NCBI GenBank assembly: GCA_012031225.1
Contig: JAAUTZ010000001.1
Span: 93,084-157,083, forward strand
Direction: 5' to 3'
Length of the DNA stretch: 64,000 bases
Source of the DNA: Chloroflexaceae bacterium
GTDB lineage: Bacteria > Chloroflexota > Chloroflexia > Chloroflexales > Chloroflexaceae
Shown: one piece after another, positions 27,942-36,774 of the stretch
How the letters are laid out: each line of letters begins with the position of its first letter
How positions within the stretch are numbered: position 1 is the first letter of the stretch
Notes under the pieces: model-generated
Told to the model about the DNA's origin: nothing
Database searches by the model: none
What the model saw: only the letters and a program-made list of their open reading frames with translations
Made by a program: the position numbers and the translations under genes

Positions 27942-29003
27942 CTACACGCCCATCAGGAACGGCCCAAACACGGACTGAAAGCCCGCCGGATCATCCAGAT
28001 AGGGCGTGTGCCCAACGTGGGCGAGTAGCTCCTCGCGGTAGCTACCGCCGCGTCCGGCGTACTGCTCCAGCACCGTGCGGATCTGCGTATTCATTGGTTG
28101 CGGGGGGTAGGCTTCTGCCCCCGGATAGTTGGGGATGATTCCGGCTGCACCGAGATTGGCTGGATCGGCGGGCACGCTATCGGATACAACCAGATCGCGC
28201 CCACCGCGCACCCACAAGATCGGCGGCTGCGGCTGGATGTGGGCCAGCGCACTCAGGTTACAGTATTTCGGGCTAAGGGCATTGTTCACGCCGCGTAGGC
28301 CCGGCCCAAAGTGGGGCCAGTGCGGTGAGAGCGTCAGGTCCCGCGAGTAGTTGTCCTCACTCGTTTTGGTCTGCAACATCGCCGCCACCAGCATATCCTC
28401 GCGCTGGGGCGTTTGCGCGGTCATCACAATTCCGTGCCGCAGCACCATACGCGGCGAGAAGGGCGACTCATCGCTGGCATCGCCAGCCGCGAGACGGCGC
28501 AGGAATTCAGGGTTGATCAGCCCCCCGCCCGATCCGGCATAGTCCGGCGTGCAAGGCGTGCCGTGTGCGTCGCGGCTGCCGCCGTAGCCATAGGGCGAGC
28601 CAGTCGCCACGAGCGTGAGGCTGCGGACTCGCTGCGGGTGGTCTATCGTAAACTGCATGGCAATGCAGCCACCGAGCGAATGCCCGACAACGTGCAGCCG
28701 CTCTAGCCCTAGCACGCCCGTCAAGGTGTGCAGGTCGTCACTGAAATCACGCAGGCCGCGGGTCGCATCTACCGGCAGCGGCTCCGACTGCCCGTAGCCG
28801 CGCAGGTCTGGTGCAAAGGCGGCAAAACCCGTCGGCAGAGCCAGCATAGTCTCTTCCCAAAAGGTGGATGAGGAGAGGTTGCCGTGAATGAACAGCACCG
28901 GAATGTCCGCCGGATCGCCTGCTTCGAGCAGGTGAAACTGCCCGCGGGGCGTGCCGACCAGCCGGCTGCGAATACCTACAAGATGGGTGAGCGAGAGGGT
29001 CAT
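27942..29003 (-). CDS. Alpha/beta hydrolase (353 aa)
   Basis: Serine hydrolase fold with HG oxyanion segment (VLFIHGNLSSSTF), nucleophile elbow GHSLGG, and a His in AHVGHTPYLDDP near the C-terminus. The acid is probably the Asp of RDLVVSDS. The frame is open to 29129, inside the upstream gene, but ATG at 29003 has GAGGAG at the right distance and starts directly with the fold, so I chose it. A lid insertion of about 110 residues lies between the strand after the nucleophile and the acid. The substrate is unknown. It follows an SDR gene on the same strand with a 64-base gap, so both may act in one pathway. Confidence 0.82.
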   Translation of the reverse strand: MTLSLTHLVGIRSRLVGTPRGQFHLLEAGDPADIPVLFIHGNLSSSTFWEETMLALPTGFAAFAPDLRGYGQSEPLPVDATRGLRDFSDDLHTLTGVLGLERLHVVGHSLGGCIAMQFTIDHPQRVRSLTLVATGSPYGYGGSRDAHGTPCTPDYAGSGGGLINPEFLRRLAAGDASDESPFSPRMVLRHGIVMTAQTPQREDMLVAAMLQTKTSEDNYSRDLTLSPHWPHFGPGLRGVNNALSPKYCNLSALAHIQPQPPILWVRGGRDLVVSDSVPADPANLGAAGIIPNYPGAEAYPPQPMNTQIRTVLEQYAGRGGSYREELLAHVGHTPYLDDPAGFQSVFGPFLMGV

Positions 29004-29067
29004 AGGGATATTGCTCCTCGTATGGGTCATTGTGTCGTCATGATTGATGCCTCGTGATGCCTCGTGA

Positions 29068-29823
29068 TTAGCCCGCCGTCCAACCGAGATCAAGCACCCA
29101 CTCCGCGCCAGTGGCAACACCCGCCGCATCGGAGATCAGGTATAGCACTAGCTCGGCAACTTCACTCGGCTCAATCAGCCGCTTGACCGCCGCCGGAGCC
29201 AGCATCACCTGCTCCACGACAGCATCTTCAGGGATCCCGCGCGTGCGGGCCTGATCTGCGATCTGGGCCTCTACCAACGGCGTGCGAACATACGCCGGGC
29301 AGATCAGGTTGACGGTAATCCCATGCTCGCCACCTTCGCGGGCAGCAGTGCGGGTCAAGCCGAGCAAGCCGTGTTTGGCTGAGACGTAGCCAATCTTAAA
29401 CGGCGAAGCCCGCATACTATGCACCGAGCCGATGTTGATGATCCGCCCCCACTTGCGCTCTTGCATGCCAGCCCACGCATATTTGGTCAGCAGGAACGGC
29501 GCAGTCAGCATCAGCGCGATCATCGTGTCCCACATATCCTCAGCGAAGGTTTCAATCGGATTGATGTGCTGGAAGCCAGCATTATTAACGAGAATATCGA
29601 GCCGCCCAAACTGGGCCAGCGTCGCATCTACAGCGCGGCGGCACTCCTCGCGGCGGGTCAAGTCGGCGCGAACAAAGGCTCCGCCGAGCTGCTCAGCAAG
29701 TGCCCGTCCGTTGTCATTCACATCACAGATCATCACCTGATGTCCAGCATTGGCAAGCGCAGTAGCAATTGCCAAGCCAATCCCACTTGCACCCCCTGTC
29801 ACAAGGGCTACCCGCTGGGTCAT
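29068..29823 (-). CDS. Short-chain dehydrogenase, 3-hydroxybutyrate dehydrogenase-like
   Basis: A 251-residue classical SDR: cofactor loop TGGASGIG at 9-16, NNAG at about 84, catalytic Ser in IGSVHSM, and YVSAK. The Asp after the second strand (MICDVN) points to NAD rather than NADP. The segments [27 protein letters not shown] and [11 protein letters not shown] are close to those of bacterial D-3-hydroxybutyrate dehydrogenase (BdhA), which converts 3-hydroxybutyrate to acetoacetate in ketone body or polyhydroxybutyrate use. The identification is by sequence pattern; another 3-hydroxyacid is possible. No PHB genes are adjacent. Confidence 0.8.
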   Translation of the reverse strand: MTQRVALVTGGASGIGLAIATALANAGHQVMICDVNDNGRALAEQLGGAFVRADLTRREECRRAVDATLAQFGRLDILVNNAGFQHINPIETFAEDMWDTMIALMLTAPFLLTKYAWAGMQERKWGRIINIGSVHSMRASPFKIGYVSAKHGLLGLTRTAAREGGEHGITVNLICPAYVRTPLVEAQIADQARTRGIPEDAVVEQVMLAPAAVKRLIEPSEVAELVLYLISDAAGVATGAEWVLDLGWTAG

Positions 29824-29892
29824 ATGTGGCTCCTTTCGTCATCGTCGGCACCCTCGTTGCGGCAAGCGTGCGCGTTGGTATGGCTCACCGTC

Positions 29893-30684
29893 TTAGGCAG
29901 GCAAGAGAAAATCAAGCAGCATCGTATTGATCACGTCGGGGCACTCAAGCGTGGGCACATGCCCTGCACCGGCAATGCGCTGCAACTGGGCGTGCGGAAT
30001 GCTGGCGGCAATCTGCTCGGAATACCAGACTGGGGTCAGGAGATCTTCTTCGCCCGCAATGACTAAGGTTGGGGCTTGGATCTGTTCGAGCTTGCCATCG
30101 AGCGAATAGTCGAGCGTCCCTTCGATCATCGTTCGCACCGCTAAAGGATCGCGCTGGATCGCTTTCTCACGCCCTTGCGCGATCACGTCGGGATTATCGC
30201 GGATGAAGCGGTTGCCGTACACCCACGGCAGGGCTACATCGTAGCGGGCTGCTGTGCCACCGAGCGCAAGGGCCCGCAGCCATGATTCGAGCTTGACGCG
30301 CATCACGGCATCCACGACGGGAAAGGTATCAATCAGGACGAGGCGAGCGACCCGTTCGGGGTGGTGGGCCGCAAGCCACATGGCAATCGTGCCACCATTC
30401 GATAGCCCGACAATATGCAGCCGCTCAATCCCAAGCACATTGAGTAGCCCAAGCAGATCAGCCACATGCAACGCCTGCGAATACGGCCCCGGCGGAATAT
30501 CCGACAGCCCTTGACTGCGGCAGTCGTAGGTAAGAACGTGGAAATGTTCTTGCAACGCGGGCACTTGCAAAGCCCAACTTGTGGTATCCGACAGCAACCC
30601 ATTGATGCACACCAGAGGAAACGCTTCATCGCGTCCGTGTCGTTCGTAATAGATCTGAACATCATTCACACGCTGATAGGGCAT
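29893..30684 (-). CDS. Alpha/beta hydrolase, 3-oxoadipate enol-lactonase-like (263 aa)
   Basis: Compact alpha/beta hydrolase with nucleophile elbow GLSNGG, acid in GEEDLLTP and His in GAGHVPTLE. Size and the pattern YYERHG ... CINGLLSDTTSW ... YDCRSQGLSD resemble PcaD-like enol-lactonases, but that family name is often applied loosely and no aromatic-degradation genes are nearby. It is 69 bases upstream of the SDR gene on the same strand and could share a transcript with it. Confidence 0.78.
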   Translation of the reverse strand: MPYQRVNDVQIYYERHGRDEAFPLVCINGLLSDTTSWALQVPALQEHFHVLTYDCRSQGLSDIPPGPYSQALHVADLLGLLNVLGIERLHIVGLSNGGTIAMWLAAHHPERVARLVLIDTFPVVDAVMRVKLESWLRALALGGTAARYDVALPWVYGNRFIRDNPDVIAQGREKAIQRDPLAVRTMIEGTLDYSLDGKLEQIQAPTLVIAGEEDLLTPVWYSEQIAASIPHAQLQRIAGAGHVPTLECPDVINTMLLDFLLPA

Positions 30685-30888
30685 CGTAGCACCTCTCCTA
30701 TCCTCTCTACAGCTTCTCCCAATCCACCCGATACATCCAAGACACTGTGCAGTGTGCTAGCGAGCGCGGCTTGTGGTATGGTTATACCAATTATACCGAT
30801 AGTGTAAAATCCTGTGCGTTAATCGTCAAGCGCATAACGCTTCAAGAATACCGTGATGATTATGCTGATGCTATGATACTACATTACT

Positions 30889-31995
30889 ATGCAAACCCAA
30901 ACACTCACCGTTGACGCACACGCGCCGCAGGCGGCGGTGCTAACGGCGGCGGCCGACGTGATCCAACGCGGGGGCTTGGTGGCATTTCCCACCGAGACCG
31001 TCTATGGTCTCGGTGCGGATGCGCTCAATCCGGTAGCGGTAGCGGGCATCTTTGCCGCGAAGGGCCGCCCTGCCAGTGATCCATTGATTGTCCATCTTGC
31101 TGATCTGGATCAGCTAGAGCTGGTTGTGGCAGAGCTACCACCCAGCCTCGCCCAGCTCCACGATCTGGTACCCGGGCCACTCACGCTGGTGTTGCCGCGC
31201 CATGCGCGGGTTCCGCTCAGCGTGTCTGCTGGACGCGATACAGTCGCGGTGCGGGTTCCGGCGCATGCGGTTGCGGTGGGGCTGATCCGTGCCGCCGCCA
31301 CCCCGATTGCCGCGCCAAGTGCGAATCGGTTTGGGCACACCAGCCCAACCACTGCTGCGCATGTGCTCGCTGATCTGGCAGGGCGGATTGATCTTGTGCT
31401 CGATGGCGGCCCAACGCCGGTAGGCATTGAATCAACTGTGCTAGATTTGACCAGCCCCACCCCGCGCATCCTGCGCCCGGGCGGGGTCAGTCTGGCCCAG
31501 TTGCAGGCGCGGCTCGGTGCAGTCGAAGTTGCGCCCCGTGCCGCAACAGGAGCCGGGGCGCCTGATGCCGGTGCAGCCCCCACGGATACTGGTGCTGCTG
31601 CGCCCGGCATGCTCGAACGGCACTACGCCCCCGAACACGAACTGCGCCTTGTGTGCGGTGCGCCAGATCCCGCTCGTGCTTGGCTCGCGGCGCAGGTGGT
31701 TGCCCTCACTGAGCAGGGGGTAACGGTGGGCGTGTTGCTGTGCGCTGAGGATATTGCCCGGCTCCAGCCGCTCCTCAGCGCACATACCGCCCTGATCGAG
31801 GCATTGGGCAGTGAGGCCGACTTAGCCCAGATCGCGCATAATCTGTACGCCGCGCTCCGCCGCCTCGATGCGCGTGCGCCGCAGGTGATCCTCGCCCGCG
31901 ACTTTGGTGCAGAGGGGCTAGGCTTGGCTCTGCGCGACAGGCTCACCCGCGCCGCAAGCGGCAACGTGACGTGGCTCGGCGATGGTCCTGCCTAG
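30889..31995 (+). CDS. sua5: L-threonylcarbamoyladenylate synthase (Sua5 type)
   Basis: Makes threonylcarbamoyl-AMP from threonine, bicarbonate and ATP, the first step of the t6A37 tRNA modification. The YrdC domain (residues about 15-205) has FPTETVYGLGADA, KGRPASDPLIVH, SANRFGHTSPT and GIESTVLDL. After a Gly/Ala-rich linker the C-terminal Sua5 domain starts PGMLERHYAPEHEL, so this is the long Sua5 rather than the short TsaC form. 368 residues fits. No other t6A gene is in view. Confidence 0.92.
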   Translation: MQTQTLTVDAHAPQAAVLTAAADVIQRGGLVAFPTETVYGLGADALNPVAVAGIFAAKGRPASDPLIVHLADLDQLELVVAELPPSLAQLHDLVPGPLTLVLPRHARVPLSVSAGRDTVAVRVPAHAVAVGLIRAAATPIAAPSANRFGHTSPTTAAHVLADLAGRIDLVLDGGPTPVGIESTVLDLTSPTPRILRPGGVSLAQLQARLGAVEVAPRAATGAGAPDAGAAPTDTGAAAPGMLERHYAPEHELRLVCGAPDPARAWLAAQVVALTEQGVTVGVLLCAEDIARLQPLLSAHTALIEALGSEADLAQIAHNLYAALRRLDARAPQVILARDFGAEGLGLALRDRLTRAASGNVTWLGDGPA

Positions 31996-32004
31996 CTCAT
32001 CGGC

Positions 32005-33030
32005 CTAGCCTGCGGCGGCAGTAGTGGGCTGCGACGCAAAGACGTTTAGCCCTAGCCGCGCCGCAAGGAAGCGGGTCACTAGCTGTCCCTTCACGCTGTT
32101 GCCCGCCTGATCGAGCGGCGGCGCGAAGGTGGCTAAGCCGCCCTTGCCGGGGGCTACCGTGATGATCCCACCACCTACGCCACTCTTGCCCGGCAAGCCC
32201 ACATCGAACAGCCAATCGCCGGAGGTTTCGTACATGCCTGCCGTGGCCATTGCCGCTAGCACCGGCTGGCAGCAGTGCGCTTCAACCACCCGCTCACCCG
32301 TGATCGGGTTCACCCCCCCATCGGCAAGCGTTGCCGCCATCACCGCGAGATCGTGCGTGGTGACTTCGAGCGAACTCTGGCGGGTGTACAAGTCCAGCGT
32401 CGCAAGCGGATCGAAGGAGACCCGCCCGTAGCCTTGCAGCAAGCGGACTAGCGCGTGGTTGCGGTGGTTGGAGGCGGAGGCAGAGGCGTACACCTCCTCA
32501 TTCACGCTGAGCGTGCGCCCCGCAAAGCGCGATAGCCCATTGTGGATGGAAGCCCATTTCGCCTCGGCGGTCTCGCCCAACATCAGGCTCGTGGTGGCGA
32601 TTGCGCCCGCATTGACCATCGGATTGCTGAGGTGTTGCGGATGCAGTTCCAGTGCCACCACCGAGTTAAATGCCATGCCAGTGCTATTCATCCCAACCAG
32701 TTCGCGCACGCGCCCGGCTCCCAATGTCTGGCACACGAGCGCAAAGATAAATGGCTTGGCAACGCTCATGATCGTGAAGGGGTAGCGGGTATCGCCAATC
32801 TCGAATACGGTTCCGGCTGCGCTCACGAGGGCCACTCCGAACAGCTCTGCGGGTACATTGGCAAGCGCGGGGTAGTGGTTCGCATTTACCCCATCGGTAT
32901 TGTCCTTGTATAGCTGATATGCCGCCTCGACCAATTCGCGCACCTGCGCGTGCGGCGGCAGATCGCCAGTCGAGATCGGTGAAGGGTAGCCATCATTCGC
33001 CCCATCTACAAGGTGGGTCCAATCCTGCAT
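32005..33030 (-). CDS. glsA: Glutaminase A
   Basis: Hydrolyses glutamine to glutamate and ammonia in the cytoplasm. The serine/lysine pair of this beta-lactamase-like fold is in IMSVAKPF. NPMVNAGAI, a Tyr-rich helix (NEEVYASASASN), ATLADGGVNP and the glycine-rich loop KSGVGGGI are the family blocks. The frame is open to 33150, but ATG at 33030 follows a strong AGGAGG and gives 341 residues, slightly longer than the usual 305-310 because of a C-terminal extension. The stop lies 10 bases from that of sua5, convergent. Confidence 0.9.
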   Translation of the reverse strand: MQDWTHLVDGANDGYPSPISTGDLPPHAQVRELVEAAYQLYKDNTDGVNANHYPALANVPAELFGVALVSAAGTVFEIGDTRYPFTIMSVAKPFIFALVCQTLGAGRVRELVGMNSTGMAFNSVVALELHPQHLSNPMVNAGAIATTSLMLGETAEAKWASIHNGLSRFAGRTLSVNEEVYASASASNHRNHALVRLLQGYGRVSFDPLATLDLYTRQSSLEVTTHDLAVMAATLADGGVNPITGERVVEAHCCQPVLAAMATAGMYETSGDWLFDVGLPGKSGVGGGIITVAPGKGGLATFAPPLDQAGNSVKGQLVTRFLAARLGLNVFASQPTTAAAG

Positions 33031-33284
33031 CGTCAACCTCCTCTGCTCGCATCTGGCGTGTGCATATGATAGCCAGCACACGCCCCATGATGATGATAAT
33101 GATACCACGCCTGCGCGCCTGCGTCCTTGTGGCGGGGTGTACCCTCGCATCGGTTGTCAACCGCATGCCCCACCGCCCCACCCCCAATACGGTGAGCATA
33201 GTGCTGTGCAGTCGCCTAACGAGCACCGCACACAAACTTTACCCGTGCTTAATCTGGGCTTAACATTCCGACAATCATTGTTAA

Positions 33285-33312
33285 TTGACGCATAATCGCT
33301 GCTGTGTATAGT
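33285..33312 (+). promoter_or_regulatory. Promoter of the small-protein pair
   Basis: TTGACG (33285-33290), 16 bases, TATAGT (33307-33312): a good sigma70-type promoter. It overlaps the first possible ATG at 33311, so translation must start later, at 33359. Confidence 0.6.
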
Positions 33313-33358
33313 GATTATCAATACATCTCATTATGTTCCCATGTGCTATGAGGATCGC

Positions 33359-33613
33359 ATGCAGGCAACCCAGCTCTTCTATAATACCCAAACGATGTCC
33401 TGTGCCGATGTTGCCGAACAGTTGCTGCGCTTGGCGGCTGCGCTGGAACAAGGCGAATTGGATCTCGACGCGCACACCTTACCCCTCCCCGCCACTGTGA
33501 CGCTGAATATTGCGTTTGCCGAACAGCACCGCACCAACCGCACCTTTACCCAGCCGTTTAATCTGGAGCTAGGCTGTGGTATCGTGTGGGCAGTTGGCAT
33601 TGAAGCCCGCTAG
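33359..33613 (+). CDS. Small amphi-Trp-like domain protein, copy 1 (84 aa)
   Basis: Start chosen at ATG 33359 (GAGG upstream) because the promoter lies over the earlier ATG. The order is a helix (MSCADVAEQLLRLAAALEQG), ELDLDAHTLPLPATVTLNIAFAEQ, and a final beta strand GIVWAV. This resembles amphi-Trp domain proteins (helical start, LP-x-x-V strand, Trp in the last strand). The molecular role of the family is not established. It is 16 bases from a related second gene. Confidence 0.6.
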   Translation: MQATQLFYNTQTMSCADVAEQLLRLAAALEQGELDLDAHTLPLPATVTLNIAFAEQHRTNRTFTQPFNLELGCGIVWAVGIEAR

Positions 33614-33629
33614 CAGGTCATCAAAGCAT

Positions 33630-33890
33630 ATGGAACCATTGTCCAAGCCGGATGCGGTTGCCCTCTATACCGAGTATCACAGCACCGCCCGCGCTCTTGC
33701 CGCACGTCGCCTACGCGAACTCGCTGCGATGATTGCGGCGGGTGAGCTGATCTTGGGCACGCACAAGACTCAGCTGCCCCCCGACTTGCACGTCAATATC
33801 GGGCTGATCCACGAACACCACGCACACGAAAGTTACGCCCTTGCGATTGCAGTGTACTGGGATCTGAACGAGTCCCCAGAGCCTAGCTGA
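33630..33890 (+). CDS. Small amphi-Trp-like domain protein, copy 2 (86 aa)
   Basis: Start at ATG 33630. It shows the same layout as the preceding gene: a helix (ALAARRLRELAAMIAAGEL), LGTHKTQLPPDLHVNIGLIHEHHAH, and a final strand AIAVYWDLNE with Tyr-Trp. The two proteins align end to end with low identity, so this is an old tandem duplication; the products may pair. Function unknown. Confidence 0.6.
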   Translation: MEPLSKPDAVALYTEYHSTARALAARRLRELAAMIAAGELILGTHKTQLPPDLHVNIGLIHEHHAHESYALAIAVYWDLNESPEPS

Positions 33891-34026
33891 GGAAGGGCAG
33901 GACAGTTGCCCATATTGCCCGCCTATTACTTTCAGTTTCTTGCCTTTGCCTGTACAATATCTATGTGTTTCGGTGTTCTGTGGTGTTGTGTGGTTCCTTA
34001 GATGTTCGGCTACAAGGAGTTGTGAC

Positions 34027-34230
34027 ATGGCAGCAGTAGACCTTTTGGATGTTGAGACTGAAGAAGTCGTTGATCCGCTGTTCGCTGAAGTTGAAACGGT
34101 TGTCCTGATGTCTGACGACGAGGACGAAGAAGGCGAAGAAGGCGACGAGGACGAAGAAGGCGACGAGGGCGACGAGGGCGACGAGGACGACGAGGACGAC
34201 GAGGACGACGAGGACGACGAGGACGACTAG
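34027..34230 (+). CDS. Super-acidic low-complexity small protein (67 aa)
   Basis: ATG at 34027 follows AAGGAG at good spacing. Residues 1-29 are ordinary (MAAVDLLDVETEEVVDPLF onward), while residues 30-67 consist only of Asp, Glu and Gly, ending in repeats of DDE. At the DNA level this tail is built from GACGAGGAC units. A TACAAT -10-like box lies upstream in 33950-33965 and a strong hairpin follows the stop, so the gene has its own transcription unit. Possible roles are cation binding, or mimicry of nucleic acid; neither is shown by the sequence. Confidence 0.7.
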   Translation: MAAVDLLDVETEEVVDPLFAEVETVVLMSDDEDEEGEEGDEDEEGDEGDEGDEDDEDDEDDEDDEDD

Positions 34231-34265
34231 TCGCTATAGCTTCCGCTGCAAGAGCATATAAACAC

Positions 34266-34297
34266 GGGGCGGGTGAAGATTGAACTTCACCCGCCCC
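34266..34297. terminator. Bidirectional hairpin terminator
   Basis: GGGGCGGGTGAAG (34266-34278) and CTTCACCCGCCCC (34285-34297) form a perfect 13-bp stem with a 6-base loop, between the acidic-protein gene and the convergent anti-sigma gene. Confidence 0.8.
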
Positions 34298-34327
34298 GAC
34301 TGTTGCAAACACATCATCAGGGGCGTG

Positions 34328-35137
34328 CTATTCTCGCCGCCGCACCCACCACAGCACCGCCCCCCCAACCACAATCAGCAGCAATACCAACCCCAGCGGG
34401 AGCCACAGCATAGGCATTGGTGCAGGAGCCACAGCGAGCGGTTGCACATCAGCCGTGTTGGTCGAGGGTGATGAGGTATCCGATGCCGCCAGATCGCCAA
34501 ACGTCGTCGGCACGGCTTGCGGCGCAGGTGAGCTAGCGGGGGCAAGCTCCGCCTCATCCGTATCAATGGTGGCAGACACGCCCGGCAAGAGCGGCTGGCT
34601 CTGCTCATCGCCCGTGAGGTCAGCACTCCCGGCTACCCCACCAAGCTCATCCAACTCACTATAGCTAGACACATCAGCTTCGCGGGCAGAAGCCGTTGCG
34701 GCACCCCCAGAAGCGGATTCTGATGGCGCACTGATCTGGGCTACGTGCGGCTGCCCACCGAGCAACGTCACCATGCTCCCCACCATGAGGAGTACCACCA
34801 CCAAGCCGGTGAGTGCGCCGCCAAGCCGCAACATTAGGTTGCTTCCCCATCTGGCAGGGTTAGCTGTCAGCGGAATTGAACGGGCAGCGACAGTCTCAGG
34901 ATCGAGGGTGAATGAACGCGGTGTAGGCACGGTTGGCAATGCCTGCAACATCTGCTGCATAAACTGAAGCTCGTGCAGAGCGGCGTGCAGTTCCGGCTCC
35001 TGCTGCAAACGCTGGTGCAGCGTTGCTAGTTCAGCCGGGCTGAGGGCATCATCGAGATACGCCGAAAGCAAATCCAGATCCGCATCATTGAGTGGGGGCT
35101 GATTGGCGAACGCCTGTTGATTAGGAAGATCGGTCAT
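34328..35137 (-). CDS. Membrane anti-sigma factor
   Basis: The N-terminal 70 residues form a helical anti-sigma domain (DLDLLSAYLDDALSPAEL, LHQRLQQEPELHAALHEL), without the HxxxCxxC zinc motif. A transmembrane helix follows at about residue 105-125 (LTGLVVVLLMVGSMVTLL), then about 120 Ser/Ala/Pro-rich residues presumably outside, and a second hydrophobic helix at the C-terminus ending in WWVRRRE. It directly follows the ECF sigma gene and should hold that sigma at the membrane until released, perhaps by proteolysis. Start: ATG at 35137 or an in-frame TTG at 35152; neither has a good ribosome site, and coupling to the sigma gene is likely. Confidence 0.8.
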   Translation of the reverse strand: MTDLPNQQAFANQPPLNDADLDLLSAYLDDALSPAELATLHQRLQQEPELHAALHELQFMQQMLQALPTVPTPRSFTLDPETVAARSIPLTANPARWGSNLMLRLGGALTGLVVVLLMVGSMVTLLGGQPHVAQISAPSESASGGAATASAREADVSSYSELDELGGVAGSADLTGDEQSQPLLPGVSATIDTDEAELAPASSPAPQAVPTTFGDLAASDTSSPSTNTADVQPLAVAPAPMPMLWLPLGLVLLLIVVGGAVLWWVRRRE

Positions 35138-35168
35138 GGTATTACTACGCAATCTTTACAGAATGCCG

Positions 35169-35819
35169 TTAGTCCGGCTCGGCAGGTTCCGGCTGTTCAG
35201 TCTCATGACGGAAACGGGCGGGCAATAGTTCCCGTGTCCGTAGTAATTCGCGGAGGCGGGCGCGGCCGCGACTCAAGCGCGACTTGACCGTGCCTAAGGT
35301 TGCCCCCGTAGTCTCGGCAATCTCGTTGTAGGGCATTCCCTGTATGTCGCTCAGGATCACCACCACCCGCTGATCATCTGGCAACTGTGCGAGGCAATGC
35401 TGAATCTCGCGCTGAAACTCACGCCGTTGGGCGATTTCATCGGGGCTACTGCCCGGATCGGGTGGCTCAAAGTGGCTCTCCTCGGCCTCTAGCAACGCAT
35501 CCAACGAGATCGTCGGGCGACGCTTCTGCACCCGCAAGACATCGTAGCAGGTGTTGGTGGCAATCCGCAGAATCCATGAGCGGAAAGACCCGCCGCGAAA
35601 GCGGTGCAAATTGCGGTAGGCTGCCAGAAAGGTATCTTGGGCGGCATCAGCGGCACTGTCGCTATCACCGAGCACGCGGTAGCAGAGATTGAACACGCGG
35701 CTTTCATACAGCCGTACAAGCTGATTGAAGGCGGCGACATCGCCTTGCTGTCCCGCTTCGATCAGCCGTTGCTCTTCCTGTTCCACTGCGCTCCTGTTTT
35801 CGCCGAGTATCATATCCAT
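35169..35819 (-). CDS. ECF RNA polymerase sigma factor
   Basis: A 216-residue sigma-E type protein. Region 2 (about 33-105) has LVRLYESRVFNLCYRVLGD and DAAQDTFLAAYRNLHRFRGGSFRSWI. Region 4 (about 135-195) has LAQLPDDQRVVVILSDIQGMPYNEIA and GTVKSRLSRGRARL. It binds core polymerase and directs it to a small stress or envelope regulon. The regulon cannot be told from this sequence. It is the first gene of a two-gene unit with its anti-sigma. Confidence 0.92.
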   Translation of the reverse strand: MDMILGENRSAVEQEEQRLIEAGQQGDVAAFNQLVRLYESRVFNLCYRVLGDSDSAADAAQDTFLAAYRNLHRFRGGSFRSWILRIATNTCYDVLRVQKRRPTISLDALLEAEESHFEPPDPGSSPDEIAQRREFQREIQHCLAQLPDDQRVVVILSDIQGMPYNEIAETTGATLGTVKSRLSRGRARLRELLRTRELLPARFRHETEQPEPAEPD

Positions 35820-35931
35820 GATTATACCAGAGACAGCATAAACCTAGACTGGGCGCAAGCGGCAAACGGGCGACACCGCAGGGCAACAAGGGGTGGCTCT
35901 GGGCATGGGCAGAAAAGGCGACATCCATGCC

Positions 35932-36621
35932 CTAGAGCGGCATGATTTGACCAAGCAGGCTAACCCCGCCGACAACGTGGGTGCCCACGTTAATCACCGG
36001 ATGCAGCGAGTCGCGCTGCACCAGCAAGTCGGTCCGCGAACCGAAGCGAACCGTGCCAATGCGTTGTCCAGCTTGCACATAATCGCCCGGCTGCACATAC
36101 ACGGCGATCCGATTGGTGAGCGGGCCACTGATCAGGATCAGCAGCACAGGCCCCCAGCCGGTATCAATCCCAATGTACAGGCGATTGTTCACCTCTGCCG
36201 CCTGAAGCTGATCGAGCGGCAAGCTGGCTCGCGCCGGCACATGCTCCAGAAATTGCACCACGCCGCTCACTGGGCTACGGCTGACGGGGACATTCAGGGG
36301 GGCGAGCAGGGTAGCAATCCGCACTGCATCGGTGTGCAGGTAACGATGCTCATACAGCTCATCTACCGCCAGTGTCATCCCATCAGCCGGAGCCACCAAC
36401 TGGCGCGGATCGCTCGGTGTCGTGCGCTCTGGGTCACGGAAGAAGAGCGCACCGACGGCAGTCAGGGCGAGGACAACCCCGGCTAGGCGCGGCTTGATGC
36501 CGAGTGTCAGCCCAGTCAGGCCCAAGCCTAGCCCAAGCAGGGGCCCCACCTCTTGATCGAGGCCGGGCAAGATATGGTGCGGATGCGGTTTATGTGCGGT
36601 TGATTGTTCGTGATCGTACAT
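35932..36621 (-). CDS. psd: Phosphatidylserine decarboxylase proenzyme, archaeal-type
   Basis: Makes phosphatidylethanolamine from phosphatidylserine at the membrane. Signatures are FFRDPERTTP, VAPADGMTLAV, and the self-cleavage site in VRFGSRTDLL, where the Ser becomes the pyruvoyl group. GSR rather than GST marks the short archaeal-like class (PSD-A), common in Chloroflexota. Two hydrophobic segments near residues 28-60 anchor it. No phosphatidylserine synthase is adjacent. Confidence 0.9.
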   Translation of the reverse strand: MYDHEQSTAHKPHPHHILPGLDQEVGPLLGLGLGLTGLTLGIKPRLAGVVLALTAVGALFFRDPERTTPSDPRQLVAPADGMTLAVDELYEHRYLHTDAVRIATLLAPLNVPVSRSPVSGVVQFLEHVPARASLPLDQLQAAEVNNRLYIGIDTGWGPVLLILISGPLTNRIAVYVQPGDYVQAGQRIGTVRFGSRTDLLVQRDSLHPVINVGTHVVGGVSLLGQIMPL

Positions 36622-36774
36622 AGGATGTTCGTGTTGCTAGCTGTTAGTTTGGTGGCTTCGTTAGCATTCTAGCACGGCTGATCATGAAGCGCAAACCCGC
36701 TTGCGTTGCCCGCCAATCTGCGGTACGCTACCTAGAGGCGGGGTGCATGCAAGCATGGCCCGCGCAGGCACCCG

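Noticed and set aside
34010..34312. Minus-strand Arg/Pro-rich frame
   Set aside because: Mirror of the Asp/Glu repeat of the acidic protein, which has the ribosome site and terminator.
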